Made by a program: the position numbers and the translations under genes
NCBI RefSeq assembly: GCF_001661345.1
Contig: NW_017962919.1
Coordinates: forward strand, 496,001 to 560,000
Length of the DNA stretch: 64,000 bases
Source of the DNA: Ascoidea rubescens DSM 1968
Taxonomy: Eukaryota; Ascomycota; Saccharomycetes; Ascoideales; Ascoideaceae
Direction of reading: 5' to 3'
The notes under the pieces: model-generated
Seen by the model: only the letters and a program-made list of their open reading frames with translations
Databases searched by the model: none
Told to the model about the DNA's origin: nothing
In this document: positions 50,838-62,328 of the stretch, piece by piece
Numbering within the stretch: position 1 is the first letter of the stretch
Layout of the letters: each line of letters starts with the position of its first letter

Positions 50838-50986
50838 GTTGCTGGCAGCAGAGGACGAAGAAGAAGCAGAGGAAGATGGACAGCTAAAAATAGCAAGAAT
50901 GGTCGAAAGCGGTGGAGGGCTTTTCGAGGACCCAAAAAGCAGGAGAAACAGAACCAGAACCAAGAACCAGCTCTGAAGAAGCGACG

Positions 50987-51802
50987 ATGCCTCGAGACTC
51001 CCAGCTATCGTATCTTCATCTCCAGCACTCCCACCATGTTCTCTACATGACTGAGTGGGCCAAGGACACCATCCCCTACGACGACGTCGACATCAGCGAC
51101 TCCTATCTCACCAACCAGCTCTTCTCCAGCGCCAACGACGCCCACGACACCCTTCCTGACTCCAACAACGACGCCCACGACGACGACGAGCTCTACAACG
51201 CCAACTTCAACAGCCAGTTCTTGAAGAACCAGGTTTTCGGCAGCTCCAACTCCATCCACAACAGCAGAAAGCGCAACAGACGCCTCTGGAAGGATTTGGA
51301 TCTCCAGCGCTTTGTTGCGATCAACAACACCTCCACCACCTCCACCAAGGCCATCGCAGGCACTTCCAATGCCACTGGCGCCAACAACAGCAACAGCAAC
51401 AGCGACAACAACACCTCCAACAACCCCAACATCGATCCTTCCATTGGCCTTTCCATAGCTGGTTTCAACAACTTCAACGCTGATTACGACGAGTTCGTTC
51501 ACTTGCCTTACAACGACGACAATTTATCTGATTTCAATGCTGCCAATTTGAGAGTTGTTACATTCGACCATACAATCTTGGACAGATTCACTCCCGCCAT
51601 CGACAACGACGACACAATCATCGAAAACAACGAGAGCAGCATCAACCTCAACAACGTCGACAGCCATATCCACACTCTTCGCAACTTCAATCGAAATCTA
51701 AACCCCAACCTTAATTTGAATGATATCGACACTGATACTGATCTCGACAGCAATCTCAATAACGACATTCTCGACTCGAGTCCCTTGGCTGGTTCTCCAT
51801 GA
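50987..51802 (+). CDS. Unknown acidic Asn/Asp-rich protein
   Basis: The 271-residue protein begins MPRDSQLSYLHLQHSHHVLY and is rich in Asn, Asp and Ser, with a short basic patch RKRNRRLW near 93 and a less biased segment LRVVTFDHTILDRFTP near 190. No signal peptide, membrane segment or known domain is visible, and I recognise no homolog. The first ATG is at 50987; the frame is open upstream to 50912 with GTG only. The first 450 bp are GC-rich in codon choice, consistent with the GC rise around the 149-bp divergent promoter shared with the KRE1-like gene. It may be a nuclear or regulatory low-complexity protein, but that is a guess. Confidence 0.6.
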   Translation: MPRDSQLSYLHLQHSHHVLYMTEWAKDTIPYDDVDISDSYLTNQLFSSANDAHDTLPDSNNDAHDDDELYNANFNSQFLKNQVFGSSNSIHNSRKRNRRLWKDLDLQRFVAINNTSTTSTKAIAGTSNATGANNSNSNSDNNTSNNPNIDPSIGLSIAGFNNFNADYDEFVHLPYNDDNLSDFNAANLRVVTFDHTILDRFTPAIDNDDTIIENNESSINLNNVDSHIHTLRNFNRNLNPNLNLNDIDTDTDLDSNLNNDILDSSPLAGSP

Positions 51803-52003
51803 AATTTGATAAGCTAATGTGTATTTTCTACTTGGTGAAGCAATTAAAAAATATAATAGCAAAAAATAATGAGTGAATACATGAATACATGAATAAATAA
51901 AATAAATAAATCAATAAATCAATAAAAAAACAAAAAAAAACAACAACCAAAAACCAAAAATCAAAAATCAAAACCATTTAATTAATTAAATCTTTTATCT
52001 GTT

Positions 52004-54394
52004 TTATAACTCATCCACAATTCTTGATTGAACCCCACTTGAAAATCCAAGTGGTTTTTTTAATTTTTCTTTAGTCTCTTCTGCTTCTTTTGCCTCTTCC
52101 TTTTGCTTGCTAATTCCTTCTTTCTTAACTTTTTCGTTAATTACAACTCTGTTTGAAATACTTCTAGCATCATCTAAAATCTCACCAATTGATTTATAAT
52201 TCAATTTAACCCATGCTTCTTCAATTTCGCTGATTTTCCCATCACCACTACTTTTTTCGTTAACATTATCAAGTTCCTTTTCAATATTATGGCTCAAATC
52301 AACCGAGGGAAATTTCTCTAATGCAAAACCTTTTCTCAATTTAAACTCCCTTTTAGTATTCTCGCTCTCTTCCTTTGACTTGATCTTATTTAAAATCGTC
52401 TCAATAACGAAATTAGAAATAAAGAAAAAATGTTCAGAAATCAAAATTATTGACAACAACTTCCAGCTCTTAATATTAACTGCTGACTTCAAATACCCTC
52501 TGTCACTCAACTTGTCTAAAATCAAATTTTTGCTTTCAACATTTAATATATTTAATTCAACACTATCATTCTTATAATTAAACATAATCCTGGAGTAACC
52601 ATACATTGCTGTTATTGATGGCCCGACGATTGATCCCAACCATGTCAACAAAAATAAATACTGGTTCCATGGATAAATCGAATCAATTCTTTCAGGTATC
52701 GATCTCTTGAATTGAGTGAAAATTTTAACTGCGTCACCCCTAAATTCAAACCAATTTGATAACAAACAAATAATTGGTGCAACTGTCCAAGCTTGCGAAA
52801 ACATAATTAAAAACCCATATTGGACAATCATTTCTCTGTAATCGGTATTAACATCGTAATCATCAAATTGAAACACTTCTTTTCTAACATGATCAAGATA
52901 AGCCTTTTCAGATGGCTTGTCGTTATAATTGATTTTTTTATCCTTTGACAAATAGTTCAAAACTATCGATTGAATCTTAGGTACGACTGATTCCAAGAAA
53001 AACCCTAAAACTTGGTTAATAACAATCGCGAAAAAAAACTGTTTATGTAAACGATCGGGATTAATAACAAATGGTTCATTTTGTTTTAAAGGAATCTTAG
53101 ATGAAATATAAGTTGAGATGAAAAAATGAATGTTTTCAATATATGGATTGATCAAGTAAGCAAAAGGTAAGTAGACATAAGAAGTAATAAACAATGCCAT
53201 ATAAGAGGTTAAAAAACTGATAATGAATAATTTTTCATTTAAAGATCTCTGGTAAGATAACTGAGTTCTATGGTTTTCCCACTCAACCATTTTAGTAACA
53301 AAAATGTTATAAATAAAGGTTAAAATTGGCACAAAAGCAGACAACATGACGGTTGGAATTAATGAAACAACCGATTTCAAAGGACCGTCATAAACTTCAT
53401 TTGTAATGATTTCAACGATAAAACAAAAAAATTGCCAAATAATGAGGATCAATGCACTAGATAAAGCCAAGGGGAAAAAGGACAATTTTTTAAGAAATCT
53501 TTTCCATGGATAATAATAAGGAATCTGGTTACCAGTAACGTAATCATTAACTAATATTTCACCGATAAACTTAAAATTCTTCAAAGCGCTTTTATCAGAG
53601 TTTTTAGTTTTCCAAGAAATTGCATAAATTTTTTCCTTTCTCCTCCATGCTTGAATGAAAACTATTCCCCAAACAAAGTTGAAAAAAGTGTAAACTGAGG
53701 AAAATTTTGAATTTAGATAATAGTTTTTCGAAAAATAAGTCACCAAACCAAAAACAGAAGGGAAAATTAAAAAAAATGAATAAAAATTTAAGAAAGCAAA
53801 ATAAAGTGCAACCTTTTCACCAAATTGATTTTTAATTAAATTGATATCGTCATCGTTAATGAAAATCCTTTTGAAAGACCAAATTTTTAATAAGTTTTTA
53901 TTAAATTTTCGATCATGAATTGGTTGAATATTGGTTATAAAATCCCATTTATTGAAGTTAGGAGTTAAAGCTAAAAATGAATCATCAATTAGAATATTGT
54001 AAATGATTCTCAATCTTTCAGAGTTGGACAAAGTGTCGTACAAATGAGAGGAAGATTCCAAGTTATCATTAACACTATTTTCATTTGAATCGTTAGAGAT
54101 GATATGTTCGTTGATATTATAAATCCAATCGTTGATTTTGTAATTGATCAAGTATTTTTCTTTGAGAATTGATGGTCTCAATTTGATAAACAACAACAAA
54201 CTGTTGTTTGAGTAGCCGGGTCTGATTTGAATTAGAAAACCATACTTGGTTAATTTCTCGACCAAAGTTTTCAAATTGGAGTTGGCCTGGTCAGTTGGAG
54301 TGTTTGAAGCAGGATCGATGGGGTACTTGACAGAAATAACGAAATCAGGATCTAGGTCCTCAATCGAGATAGATGAAAAAGAAGGATCTTCCAT
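52004..54394 (-). CDS. IST2: Ist2, anoctamin/TMEM16-related ER-plasma membrane tether
   Basis: The 796-residue protein has a cytosolic N-terminal domain, about eight to ten hydrophobic segments (residues about 190-660) and a charged C-terminal tail. LYFAFLNFYSFFLIFPS, YDGPLKSVVSLIPTVMLSAFVPILTFIYN, KQFFFAIVINQVL and QYGFLIMFSQAWTVAPIICLLSN follow yeast Ist2 closely. Ist2 tethers cortical ER to the plasma membrane and affects lipid transfer and ion balance. The long tail with a basic cortical-sorting end found in S. cerevisiae (946 residues) is missing; this one ends VQSRIVDEL. The first ATG is at 54394. It shares a 337-bp divergent promoter with RTT107. Confidence 0.9.
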   Translation of the reverse strand: MEDPSFSSISIEDLDPDFVISVKYPIDPASNTPTDQANSNLKTLVEKLTKYGFLIQIRPGYSNNSLLLFIKLRPSILKEKYLINYKINDWIYNINEHIISNDSNENSVNDNLESSSHLYDTLSNSERLRIIYNILIDDSFLALTPNFNKWDFITNIQPIHDRKFNKNLLKIWSFKRIFINDDDINLIKNQFGEKVALYFAFLNFYSFFLIFPSVFGLVTYFSKNYYLNSKFSSVYTFFNFVWGIVFIQAWRRKEKIYAISWKTKNSDKSALKNFKFIGEILVNDYVTGNQIPYYYPWKRFLKKLSFFPLALSSALILIIWQFFCFIVEIITNEVYDGPLKSVVSLIPTVMLSAFVPILTFIYNIFVTKMVEWENHRTQLSYQRSLNEKLFIISFLTSYMALFITSYVYLPFAYLINPYIENIHFFISTYISSKIPLKQNEPFVINPDRLHKQFFFAIVINQVLGFFLESVVPKIQSIVLNYLSKDKKINYNDKPSEKAYLDHVRKEVFQFDDYDVNTDYREMIVQYGFLIMFSQAWTVAPIICLLSNWFEFRGDAVKIFTQFKRSIPERIDSIYPWNQYLFLLTWLGSIVGPSITAMYGYSRIMFNYKNDSVELNILNVESKNLILDKLSDRGYLKSAVNIKSWKLLSIILISEHFFFISNFVIETILNKIKSKEESENTKREFKLRKGFALEKFPSVDLSHNIEKELDNVNEKSSGDGKISEIEEAWVKLNYKSIGEILDDARSISNRVVINEKVKKEGISKQKEEAKEAEETKEKLKKPLGFSSGVQSRIVDEL

Positions 54395-54731
54395 GGTGTC
54401 TCGCAATTGCAAATGGCCAACAGAAGGGAATTGAGTAGCAACAGCCAACAATCAGCAGAACAGTCTTGCAACAAAGGAGATATTGCCAGAGAATAAAGAG
54501 CAACATCAGAAATCCCTATTTATACCCGGTATCGACTCCTGTTTCAGTTCAGATTGGAAAACTCTGAGCACGTGCTTATTACGTGATACTCAGGTGGTAT
54601 GTTGGGTGTTTTGCAGTGGGCTCGATTCCCGCTTAGGGCTTTTTTTTGTTTTCCCAATCCAGCTTAAACCAGATTGGGAACGTTTGGTGGTTTCGAGTGG
54701 TGGAAGAGAAGAAGTTGGTCCAACAATCGCA
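54395..54731. promoter_or_regulatory. Divergent promoter IST2 / RTT107 with CACGTG and B-box-like element
   Basis: GCACGTGC at 54568-54575 is a palindromic E-box and TTACGTGA lies 10 bp on. GGGCTCGATTCCC near 54618-54630 is one base from the tRNA B-box consensus and is followed by TTAGGGCT and a T8 run, but no matching tRNA 5' half is found. Confidence 0.45.
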
Positions 54732-55860
54732 ATGCCAGCCCCAGAGCCTGCTGCTAGCGAGAGCACGTACAGAGCAGAGAAGAAGAACTTGTTCCAGAAC
54801 TTGAGCTTTTTGGTTGTGGAGTCTCCCGGCTTGAATCTAGTGGAGTGCGAGACCTTGAAGACGATCCTATTGAAGTACTCAAACACTTCCATCAAGATCA
54901 AGTATACGAACGAGGACCTGCCTGATAACAGCTATCTTGCTTCTTTGTCTGGATTTAGCCATATTGTTTCATCTACCTTGAATTTTTCTGAGTACAATGA
55001 GTCTTTTCAGTTGATGATACCTGTTATCTCCTCTGACTGGATCTATCAGTCTTTGCAGAAAAACAAATTGCTACCTGTGAGGTTCTTTTATCCCCCAATT
55101 ACAACAGCCAGTCACTTAGGAGTTGCTGCTGATAAAATTAATAATAATGCTGATGGAATTGATAACAAAAAGCCTCTTGATCTAAATTTTCTTAATGGCT
55201 TGATAATAACTGTGGCCAATCTAGATTTGAGTTCAGATGAAAAAATCCTAATTGAAAACCTAATTGAAAAATTTGGCTCCATTTATCAAAAGAACTTGTC
55301 CAAAAAATCAGACTATTTAATCACAAATAATTTTAACCTAAACGATGATAAAATCTTACTAGCAGATTATATTAACAACAACAAGAAATCCTTGAAAAAT
55401 ATTTATCTAATTCATCCAAACTGGCTATACGATTCATTTAAATATTTGTCTAAACAAGATATACATGATTATGTCTTAAACTCGAATAAGATGATGCTTA
55501 ATACTAATAATAACAATGACAATTCAATTGGTGATTTTGACTACGATTACAGCAAAATTAAAATTGAAAGCGATATTTTGGTCTTAGATCATTACAATGA
55601 GGATCTTAATAATCCCTTTATCCCAGCTTCGTTAAAATTTCTTCAAGGCAAAATTATCTATTTTGATAACTCAGATTACCAATTCAATAAGAAAATCCTT
55701 TCAACTCTTTTCAATTTAATAAACCTATTTGGAGGTAAAGTTTCTGTAAATTTATCTATTTCAAACATTTTAATCACAAAGTTTAGAGACTCACTTTTTT
55801 ATAAATATGCAATTAATTTCAATCAAAAGATAGAAAAAAAAGAATCCAAGAATAATAATG

Positions 55861-55911
<51 letters not shown>

Positions 55912-58184
55912 TAATAATAGGAAACCAAAATTTTCTTTTATCAATGATTCAAAATTTAAAAATCTTAAACCCTCTAAATAACTTATTATATTACCCAATA
56001 TTTAAAGAGAAAATTCCATTTTTTAGAGATAAATCTATAGTGATCTCCAATTATTTTGGAGATCAAAGAATTTACTTATCAAATCTAATAACAAATTTAA
56101 ATTCAAACTTTATACCTTATCTAAATATTAATTTGAATTTCCTAATAATTTCAAAAAAAATTGGCTCAAAATTTTTTGCTTTAAATAATTGGAATCAATT
56201 GAAGTTGAAATCAATCAATTATATAGAGGATCCAAATAATAAACCCCCGCTTATAGATAATAAAGAAAAAGAGAAGACTGATACTGAAAATCTCGAAAAT
56301 CCCGAAAATGATGAAAATAATAAAAAAGAAAAACTAGAAGCTTGGGAAACTAATAACTCAATAGCAAAACTAGATCTTCCATTCATGTTAAATCATTTAT
56401 GGTTGGAGGATACTTATGCAAACTGGAAATTAATGGATATGAACAATCCAAAATATCACAACTTTAAAGATAACCTTTTTATTCCTCTAGCAAAAACTCC
56501 TGTTAATTTGGATCTTGATTTAGAAAACAACATTAACACCCAAGTGCAACTTGAAGATTTGCAAGTTGAAAACATTTATGGAATCAATATTGAAGATGAG
56601 ATTGAGAATATTAATGATGATGGTTTACAGTTTAAAAATAGCTCCCCCATTAAAATTTTGAATAATAATGATGATATTAATAATCTTATTAAAACACCCA
56701 TCAACATCACTTATAGTATATCAAAAACTAATGAAATTCAAAATAATGAAAATTATAAAAACGGAACGAAAGAAATTAATGAAATTGGTAAAACTGATAA
56801 AAATAATAAAAATAATAAAAATAATAAAAATAATAAAAATAATAAAAATAATAAAAATAATAAAAATATCGAAAATATCGAAAATATCGAAAATAATGAA
56901 AATAATGAAAATATTGTAAAAACACCAACAAATAAAAAGACCAGCGATATTCCCTTCAATTCAGCGTTACGACTTTTATCAACGGGTAGAAAAGCTAAAA
57001 ACAAAGCCGCTGAAAAATTGCATTCGGATATAGAAGAATTGAATGTATTTGAGAAACAGCATCGGTATAAAGCAACTCCAAAGTTGCCAAGTGAAATAAA
57101 ACAAGAGAAAATAAATAAAATAGAAAAAGAGAAAAAAAAATTGGCTCAACAAAAAAAGAGAAAATTTTCTGAAATTAAAGCAAACAATAGTGAAAACGGA
57201 AATAAAGAAAATATTGTTGAGTATAATGAAATTGAAAATGAAAATGTATTGAGTAGACAAGAAGATGATAGTCCTTTGAAGAAAATGTCTCGAAAAAAAT
57301 CTATAACATCTGCTAAAAAGAAAAGATTAAGTAATTCGCTTGCTGCTGATTTGATGACAATAACTGAATCAAAATCTTCTAAATCTCCGAAATTATTAAC
57401 AAGTCATAAACCAATTGAAAGTAACACAGGTTTTTCAAAACCAAATTTTGATATTGTGTATATTATAACTGGCTATTCAGAGATTTCTAGAACTGACCAA
57501 GGATTTTTAGAATCTTATGGGGTCAAGTATCAAAAGGATCCAACCAAAGTTAATACGATAATTGCTCCCAAAGTGTTGCGAACAGAAAAGTTTCTTATAG
57601 CTTTGGGTAAAGGTCCAAAATACATACTAAATCCCAAATTTATTGAGGATATTTTGATTCTTATTAAGAGTAATAACATTGATGAGTTGAAGGATATCGA
57701 TCCAATAACATATTTAATTGATAAATATGATAAAAAAGCTGTCAGTGATTTAAAAATACCCTTAATGACTTTGATACAGCGATCAATTGAAAAAGTCAAA
57801 AGCAAAAAATTATTGTTTGATGGATTGAAGTTTAATGTCACAAGTTTTCTTCCTGGAAATCAAGTTATTGTAAATAGAATATTATCCTCTCACGGAACAG
57901 CTTCCAAATCAAAGTTAATCAAAAATGCGCATTCTCTAAGGCAATTGAGTGCAATTGAAGTTTGTGATGATGGTGAAAGTTGCTACTTGGTTACTGAAAA
58001 GCCCGATCTTGATCAAGAAAACGTTGATAAGGATAACAGAGAAAATATTAAAATAATAAACAGATTTAATGCATTGTGTTATAAAAATAAGAAAAAAGCT
58101 TTTGTTATTGAATGGAATTGGATTGTCAATGCGATTTTTAGTATGAGTTTGGATCAGCTTGACAAGTTTAAAATTACTATATGA
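54732..58184 (+). CDS. RTT107: BRCT scaffold protein Rtt107
   Basis: The 1150-residue protein carries BRCT repeats throughout: about 18-110 (VISSDWIYQSLQ), 150-237 (LIHPNWLYDSF), 300-353, 426-575 (IVISNYFGDQRIYLSNLI ... LNHLWLEDTYANWKLMD), and a C-terminal pair at about 903-975 and 1023-1146 ending in EWNWIVNAI. The fourth block matches yeast Rtt107 (TNYFGSQRFYIQRL, NHMWLEQCYMNN) best. The linker (about 590-890) is Asn/Lys-rich with a KNN repeat. Rtt107 recruits Slx4 and Smc5/6 to damaged replication forks, using its C-terminal pair to read phosphorylated H2A. The first ATG is 54732; the frame is open upstream without ATG. Confidence 0.86.
55851..55918. repeat. AAT tract in RTT107
   Basis: About twenty AAT/GAT units encode poly-Asn between the third and fourth BRCT blocks. 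A second tract of AATAATAAA units at 56800-56868 encodes a KNN repeat in the linker. Confidence 0.9.
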
Positions 58185-58642
58185 TAGGTTTTTTGTTTTT
58201 GTTTTTCGTTTTTGTGTTTCATTTTTATTTCCGTTTTCTTTGTCAAATCTATGTTTTTTTTATAGTCAATTAGTTACATTTTTTATATTCTATTTTACAA
58301 AGGCTTGATAAGGAAAGTATTACATATAATATATAAAATTTAGCATTTACTAATAGAAATATCCCAAAATTTTATCGACCTCATAAACAAAGCTCAAGTA
58401 TACTATAGAAAATAATCATTTAATATGATTCTGATATGAAAGACCAAATATCGGTTAAAAAAAATAATATATATATATATAAAGTAGAGCAGGAATAAAC
58501 CACAATGCTAAAAAAATAACTTAAAACCTCATATTGAATTAGAAACTAGACAGTAATAATAGAAACACACCATAAGCAAATGAAATGAAGAAAAGAATGA
58601 AGATAATTATAGTTAAAGAATGAAGTAAAAATAGGAGTAGAT
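58185..58642. other. Convergent 3' spacer
   Basis: AT-rich 458-bp spacer with a TA dinucleotide run near 58468-58482. No gene is visible. Confidence 0.6.
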
Positions 58643-61339
58643 TTATCTGTGCTTTGACTTATGGTGATGAGACTTCTTAGCTCTATGAGAGATTTGGCCT
58701 GTTTTCTTAGACTTTTCACCATTGTTATTAAGATGTTTATTACTGTTTTCAAAAAAATGTTTATTTGAAGAATAACCTCTTCTAAAAGACTGTCTTCTTC
58801 TAGAAGCAGAGATGATATTATGGTCATTTTTAGTGGTCATTAAAACTTTGTTTCTGAAAGCAGATAGTGGGATTTTTTTGCTTGCTTGTGAATTCGTTAT
58901 AATATCTTTCCAAATAAAATTACTTTCTTCTGTGTCGTCCAATTCACTCATATTAAACAAATCCTCTAAATCTAATTCTGGTTCATTTGTTAAAGTAGTA
59001 CTGGTTAGATTAAAGTCATTCATTGATTGATTTTCATTGAAATGTAACAAGAAATTTGGATCGTTAAGTGAAAACCCATTAATCGCAATATTTCCGACAG
59101 TCAATGCATCAGTAGGTGTTAACTCTGAGAAATTTTTATTTTGTTTTGATGAATGATTAGGATTGTTTAGTAAATTAGTATCGAAAAAATGATTTATATT
59201 GTTGATATTTGTTTGATCATGCATTTGATTCAAACTTTGAGCAAATTTATTAAAAACGATTGATCTTGTTGTCAAGCCATCAAGAATTTCATAGGGTTTT
59301 GTTGTATCAGGATACCAAGTAGCTAATATTGGGGGTCTGCCATTAATTGAAGAGGACAAAACTTCCTTAACTGATTTTGAGCCAATTATTTTTCTTTTTC
59401 CTTTTGGGGGCAACTCTTCATCCTCATCTGTGGTATCATTTAGATCTAAATCAAAATCATCATCCTCGTCCTCGTCATCGAAATTAGGAAATTGATCGGT
59501 ATAATAAAATCCCAAATCATTAATATTAATTGATCTTGATGATTTTGGTGAAATGCTATTTTTTGATGTCAGTTTTCTGTGATTTTTATGACTTTTTATA
59601 TTTTTTGTAACTTTTTTGTCAAATTTGGTATTAAGAAGATGAGAATTTAAACTCGAACTTATTCCAGATCCCGATTCAGAGCAAGAGCTTGAATTTAAAT
59701 CTGAAGAGGATGATATATTGGAGTCTATGTTAGAATTAGCTTTATTGAAATGAAAATTTCTTTTTGATTTGGTATTCCTATTCGTGCTCTTATTATCAGA
59801 TTCATCAGATGAGCTTGAGCTTGAGGAATCGCCACCCTTGAAGAAGTAAGGTAAAAGATAAGAATCGTCATAATCATCATCTTCTTCTTCGTTGTCATTA
59901 TCTTTAAGAAGATTTTTTGAGTTTTGTAGAGGTTTTTTATGTTTTAAGGATTTAATATGACTTGATTTTTTATTTAAATTTGAGTTTGAGAGATTAGAAT
60001 TTTTAGGGTTCTTTTTGTTCTTTTTATTTTTTTTATTTTCATTTTTTTTCTTGTTATTTTCATTTTTGTTTTTATTATTTTGATAGTTATTTTGATTGTA
60101 ATTTTTTTTATAGTCAGAGTCAGATAAAGAGTTTGAAATTGAAAATGAATCTGAATCATTTGAATTATTATTTGAATGAGAGTCTGAATCATCGAATTGG
60201 ATAACTTCGTTATCATCAGAATCATCCAAATCTTGATTATTTTGTAATCTCAATTGGTTTAGTAGTTGTCTATTTTTTTGAACGACGTCTTCGACATTTT
60301 CAACTATTGAAGCTCTTGGTTTAATTTTAGATATATTTGTTTTTTTTTGGTTATTATTATTATTTTTATTATTATTATTATTTTTATTATTATTATTATT
60401 GTTATTATTATTGTTATAGTCGGTATTATTATGATTCGTATTAAGATTGTTGATACTGAAATCATCATTGAGGCTGAAATTGTAATTGTAATTGTCAGAT
60501 TGATCATTATCAAAATCATAGTTATCTAAATTAAAACTATTATTATCTAAAGGAAAATCGAAAATCAAGTTATCATTTTCTAACTGAATATCCTTTAATA
60601 AAGCATCGGCTTCTTCATCTAACAATAATTCATTGTCGGATAAGTTCCAGTCATTATTATTGTTTTTGTTTGTATTGTTGGTAAGGGTGTCATCGAAATT
60701 AAGACTGTGATTTAGATCATGATGGGTATTGTTGTTATTATTGTCATAATAGCCATCTAAATCGATATCATTTTGAATTGCTTGAAAGAATGCGTCAGAA
60801 TCAAATTCTTTATCATCTGAATCATTATCGTTATTATTAAAAAAACTTAGTTTATTAATGGTGGTGTTATTGTCGTTATTTTTATTTGGTTTTGAAAAGA
60901 AATCTTCATCATCCGAATCTTTAATTTTAGGATAATTTAAAAGTAAATTATTGTCAATCAAGAAATTATTTGATGGGGCATTAATATTGATACTCATATT
61001 AATCGGGTTTATGGTAGTTGATTCGTTAATTGTAATTTCTTCACCTAAATCTTCATCTTCATTGTTATCTTCATCATCGCCATCATTGTCATTGTCATTG
61101 TCATTTTTGATTGTTTTTTTTATATTGTTTTTGGTATTTTTATTATCGATTTTATCAAGACTATTAGGAAGTGATTTTGTAGCTTTATTATCGCGAATTG
61201 AGATATCTGAGGAATCATTTTTTATTATATCAATAATGTTTTTATTATTTTTGTTATTTAAAGAGTGAAATGACAAAGATGAAGATGAGTTATTCGAATC
61301 AATTGAAGTTGAAGTTAATTTTTTAAATGGAAAAGACAT
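58643..61339 (-). CDS. IFH1: Ifh1/Crf1-like coactivator of ribosomal protein genes
   Basis: The 898-residue protein is low-complexity and acidic over most of its length, with Asn, Asp and Ser runs. A conserved island lies at about 650-700: SKSVKEVLSSS, RPPILATWYPD (666-677) and KPYEILDGLTTRS (near 683-695), which matches the Crf1/Ifh1 domain (RPP-x-L-x-TW ... KP-x-x-IIDGLSTRSL). The C-terminus is basic and Ser/His-rich. In yeast Ifh1 binds Fhl1 and drives ribosomal protein genes; Crf1 is the repressing paralog, and one ancestral protein exists in many yeasts. The size fits Ifh1 (1085) better than Crf1 (467). The first ATG is 61339. The family call depends on the island only. Confidence 0.7.
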   Translation of the reverse strand: MSFPFKKLTSTSIDSNNSSSSLSFHSLNNKNNKNIIDIIKNDSSDISIRDNKATKSLPNSLDKIDNKNTKNNIKKTIKNDNDNDNDGDDEDNNEDEDLGEEITINESTTINPINMSININAPSNNFLIDNNLLLNYPKIKDSDDEDFFSKPNKNNDNNTTINKLSFFNNNDNDSDDKEFDSDAFFQAIQNDIDLDGYYDNNNNNTHHDLNHSLNFDDTLTNNTNKNNNNDWNLSDNELLLDEEADALLKDIQLENDNLIFDFPLDNNSFNLDNYDFDNDQSDNYNYNFSLNDDFSINNLNTNHNNTDYNNNNNNNNNNKNNNNNKNNNNNQKKTNISKIKPRASIVENVEDVVQKNRQLLNQLRLQNNQDLDDSDDNEVIQFDDSDSHSNNNSNDSDSFSISNSLSDSDYKKNYNQNNYQNNKNKNENNKKKNENKKNKKNKKNPKNSNLSNSNLNKKSSHIKSLKHKKPLQNSKNLLKDNDNEEEDDDYDDSYLLPYFFKGGDSSSSSSSDESDNKSTNRNTKSKRNFHFNKANSNIDSNISSSSDLNSSSCSESGSGISSSLNSHLLNTKFDKKVTKNIKSHKNHRKLTSKNSISPKSSRSININDLGFYYTDQFPNFDDEDEDDDFDLDLNDTTDEDEELPPKGKRKIIGSKSVKEVLSSSINGRPPILATWYPDTTKPYEILDGLTTRSIVFNKFAQSLNQMHDQTNINNINHFFDTNLLNNPNHSSKQNKNFSELTPTDALTVGNIAINGFSLNDPNFLLHFNENQSMNDFNLTSTTLTNEPELDLEDLFNMSELDDTEESNFIWKDIITNSQASKKIPLSAFRNKVLMTTKNDHNIISASRRRQSFRRGYSSNKHFFENSNKHLNNNGEKSKKTGQISHRAKKSHHHKSKHR
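60348..60418. repeat. ATT tract in the IFH1-like gene
   Basis: ATT/TTT/GTT units read on the minus strand as AAT/AAA/AAC and encode an Asn/Lys run. Confidence 0.9.
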
Positions 61340-62328
61340 AAAGGGGTAAAAGAAAACCAAAAAAGTGAAAAGAATAAAAAATAAACAGAATATAAAAGAA
61401 TGGAATAAAAATTTATGGTTAATCTATAAATTTTTCTGATATCAGGTCAAATAGAGAGAAGAATCTCTGGTGGTTATCAAAACAATTGGAATGGGTATGC
61501 TTCAAGTTATTTGTTTTGATTGAATCCAGAGAATTTGAATGATGAAAGGGATCTGTTTTCTGAGTGAGAGCTTCGTGCTGTCTTTGGTGAGAGATCCTTC
61601 TGTTGATTTGCTTTGTTGAGGTGTCTGTAGTTCACCATCCAAACCAATCTCTGCTCAAGTGTCGATGTTTTATTCTTCGTGAGCTCCTTCTTCAGCTTCT
61701 TTGTAAGCTTTTTGTTTGATGATTGCAATTTTCTTTCTCCCCAAAAGGTTCTCATTTTGGTTTCAGAAAATTTTCCTTGCTGAGTTTGGCAAAAATCCTA
61801 GAGACCGTTTCCGCAACTGGGATGTCTCACTAGATCACGCGACTAAATACTAGCAAAGTAGCGGAACGCACCTCCGTGATTGCAACGCACTGTGCCAGCA
61901 GGCACAACATCAGCACGAATTCCAATCACGAGAGGTTTCGATGGCCCGAAAGGCAACACAATGGTGCGAAAAGTACGGGCAAGAAAGTTTGCATGTTGAA
62001 GCAACGCAAAAGCTGCCTCAGGCCTGAACTGAAGCTGAAGGAGCGTCTGCCTGCCTGACAAAAAAGGAGTGCAATCGTCTCCACAGCAGGGAAATCAGAA
62101 GAGAAGCAAAAAGTGGAAATCCAGTGGCATGGCTCAATGACGCATGTGTGTGATGAAACACGCATTTATACGTAATATCCTGCAGAATTTTGACACTAGA
62201 GGGTTTGGGCGCGAAAACCAACAAAGAGATACAAAAAGCTTATTTTTGATCACGGTTGAAAATTACAAAAATTTGAGTGATTGCTTATTTGGAATCCTGT
62301 TTAGAAAGTTTAAAAGAAAGAGTTTTTA
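61340..62328. other. Upstream region of the IFH1-like gene, with GC-rich part
   Basis: AT-rich near the ATG, then clearly more GC-rich at about 61800-62130. A small inverted repeat TGTGCC-AGCA-GGCACA is at 61891-61906. Open frames on both strands here start mostly at non-ATG codons and show no domain. No gene is visible. Confidence 0.55.

Noticed and set aside
54600-54650. Possible tRNA: B-box-like GGGCTCGATTCCC followed by TTAGGGCT and T8
   Set aside because: No 5' acceptor strand complementary to TTAGGGC and no A box in range; at best a relic or lone TFIIIC site.
54483-54731. N-terminal extension of RTT107
   Set aside because: TTG start inside the divergent promoter; the ATG at 54732 directly precedes the first BRCT block.
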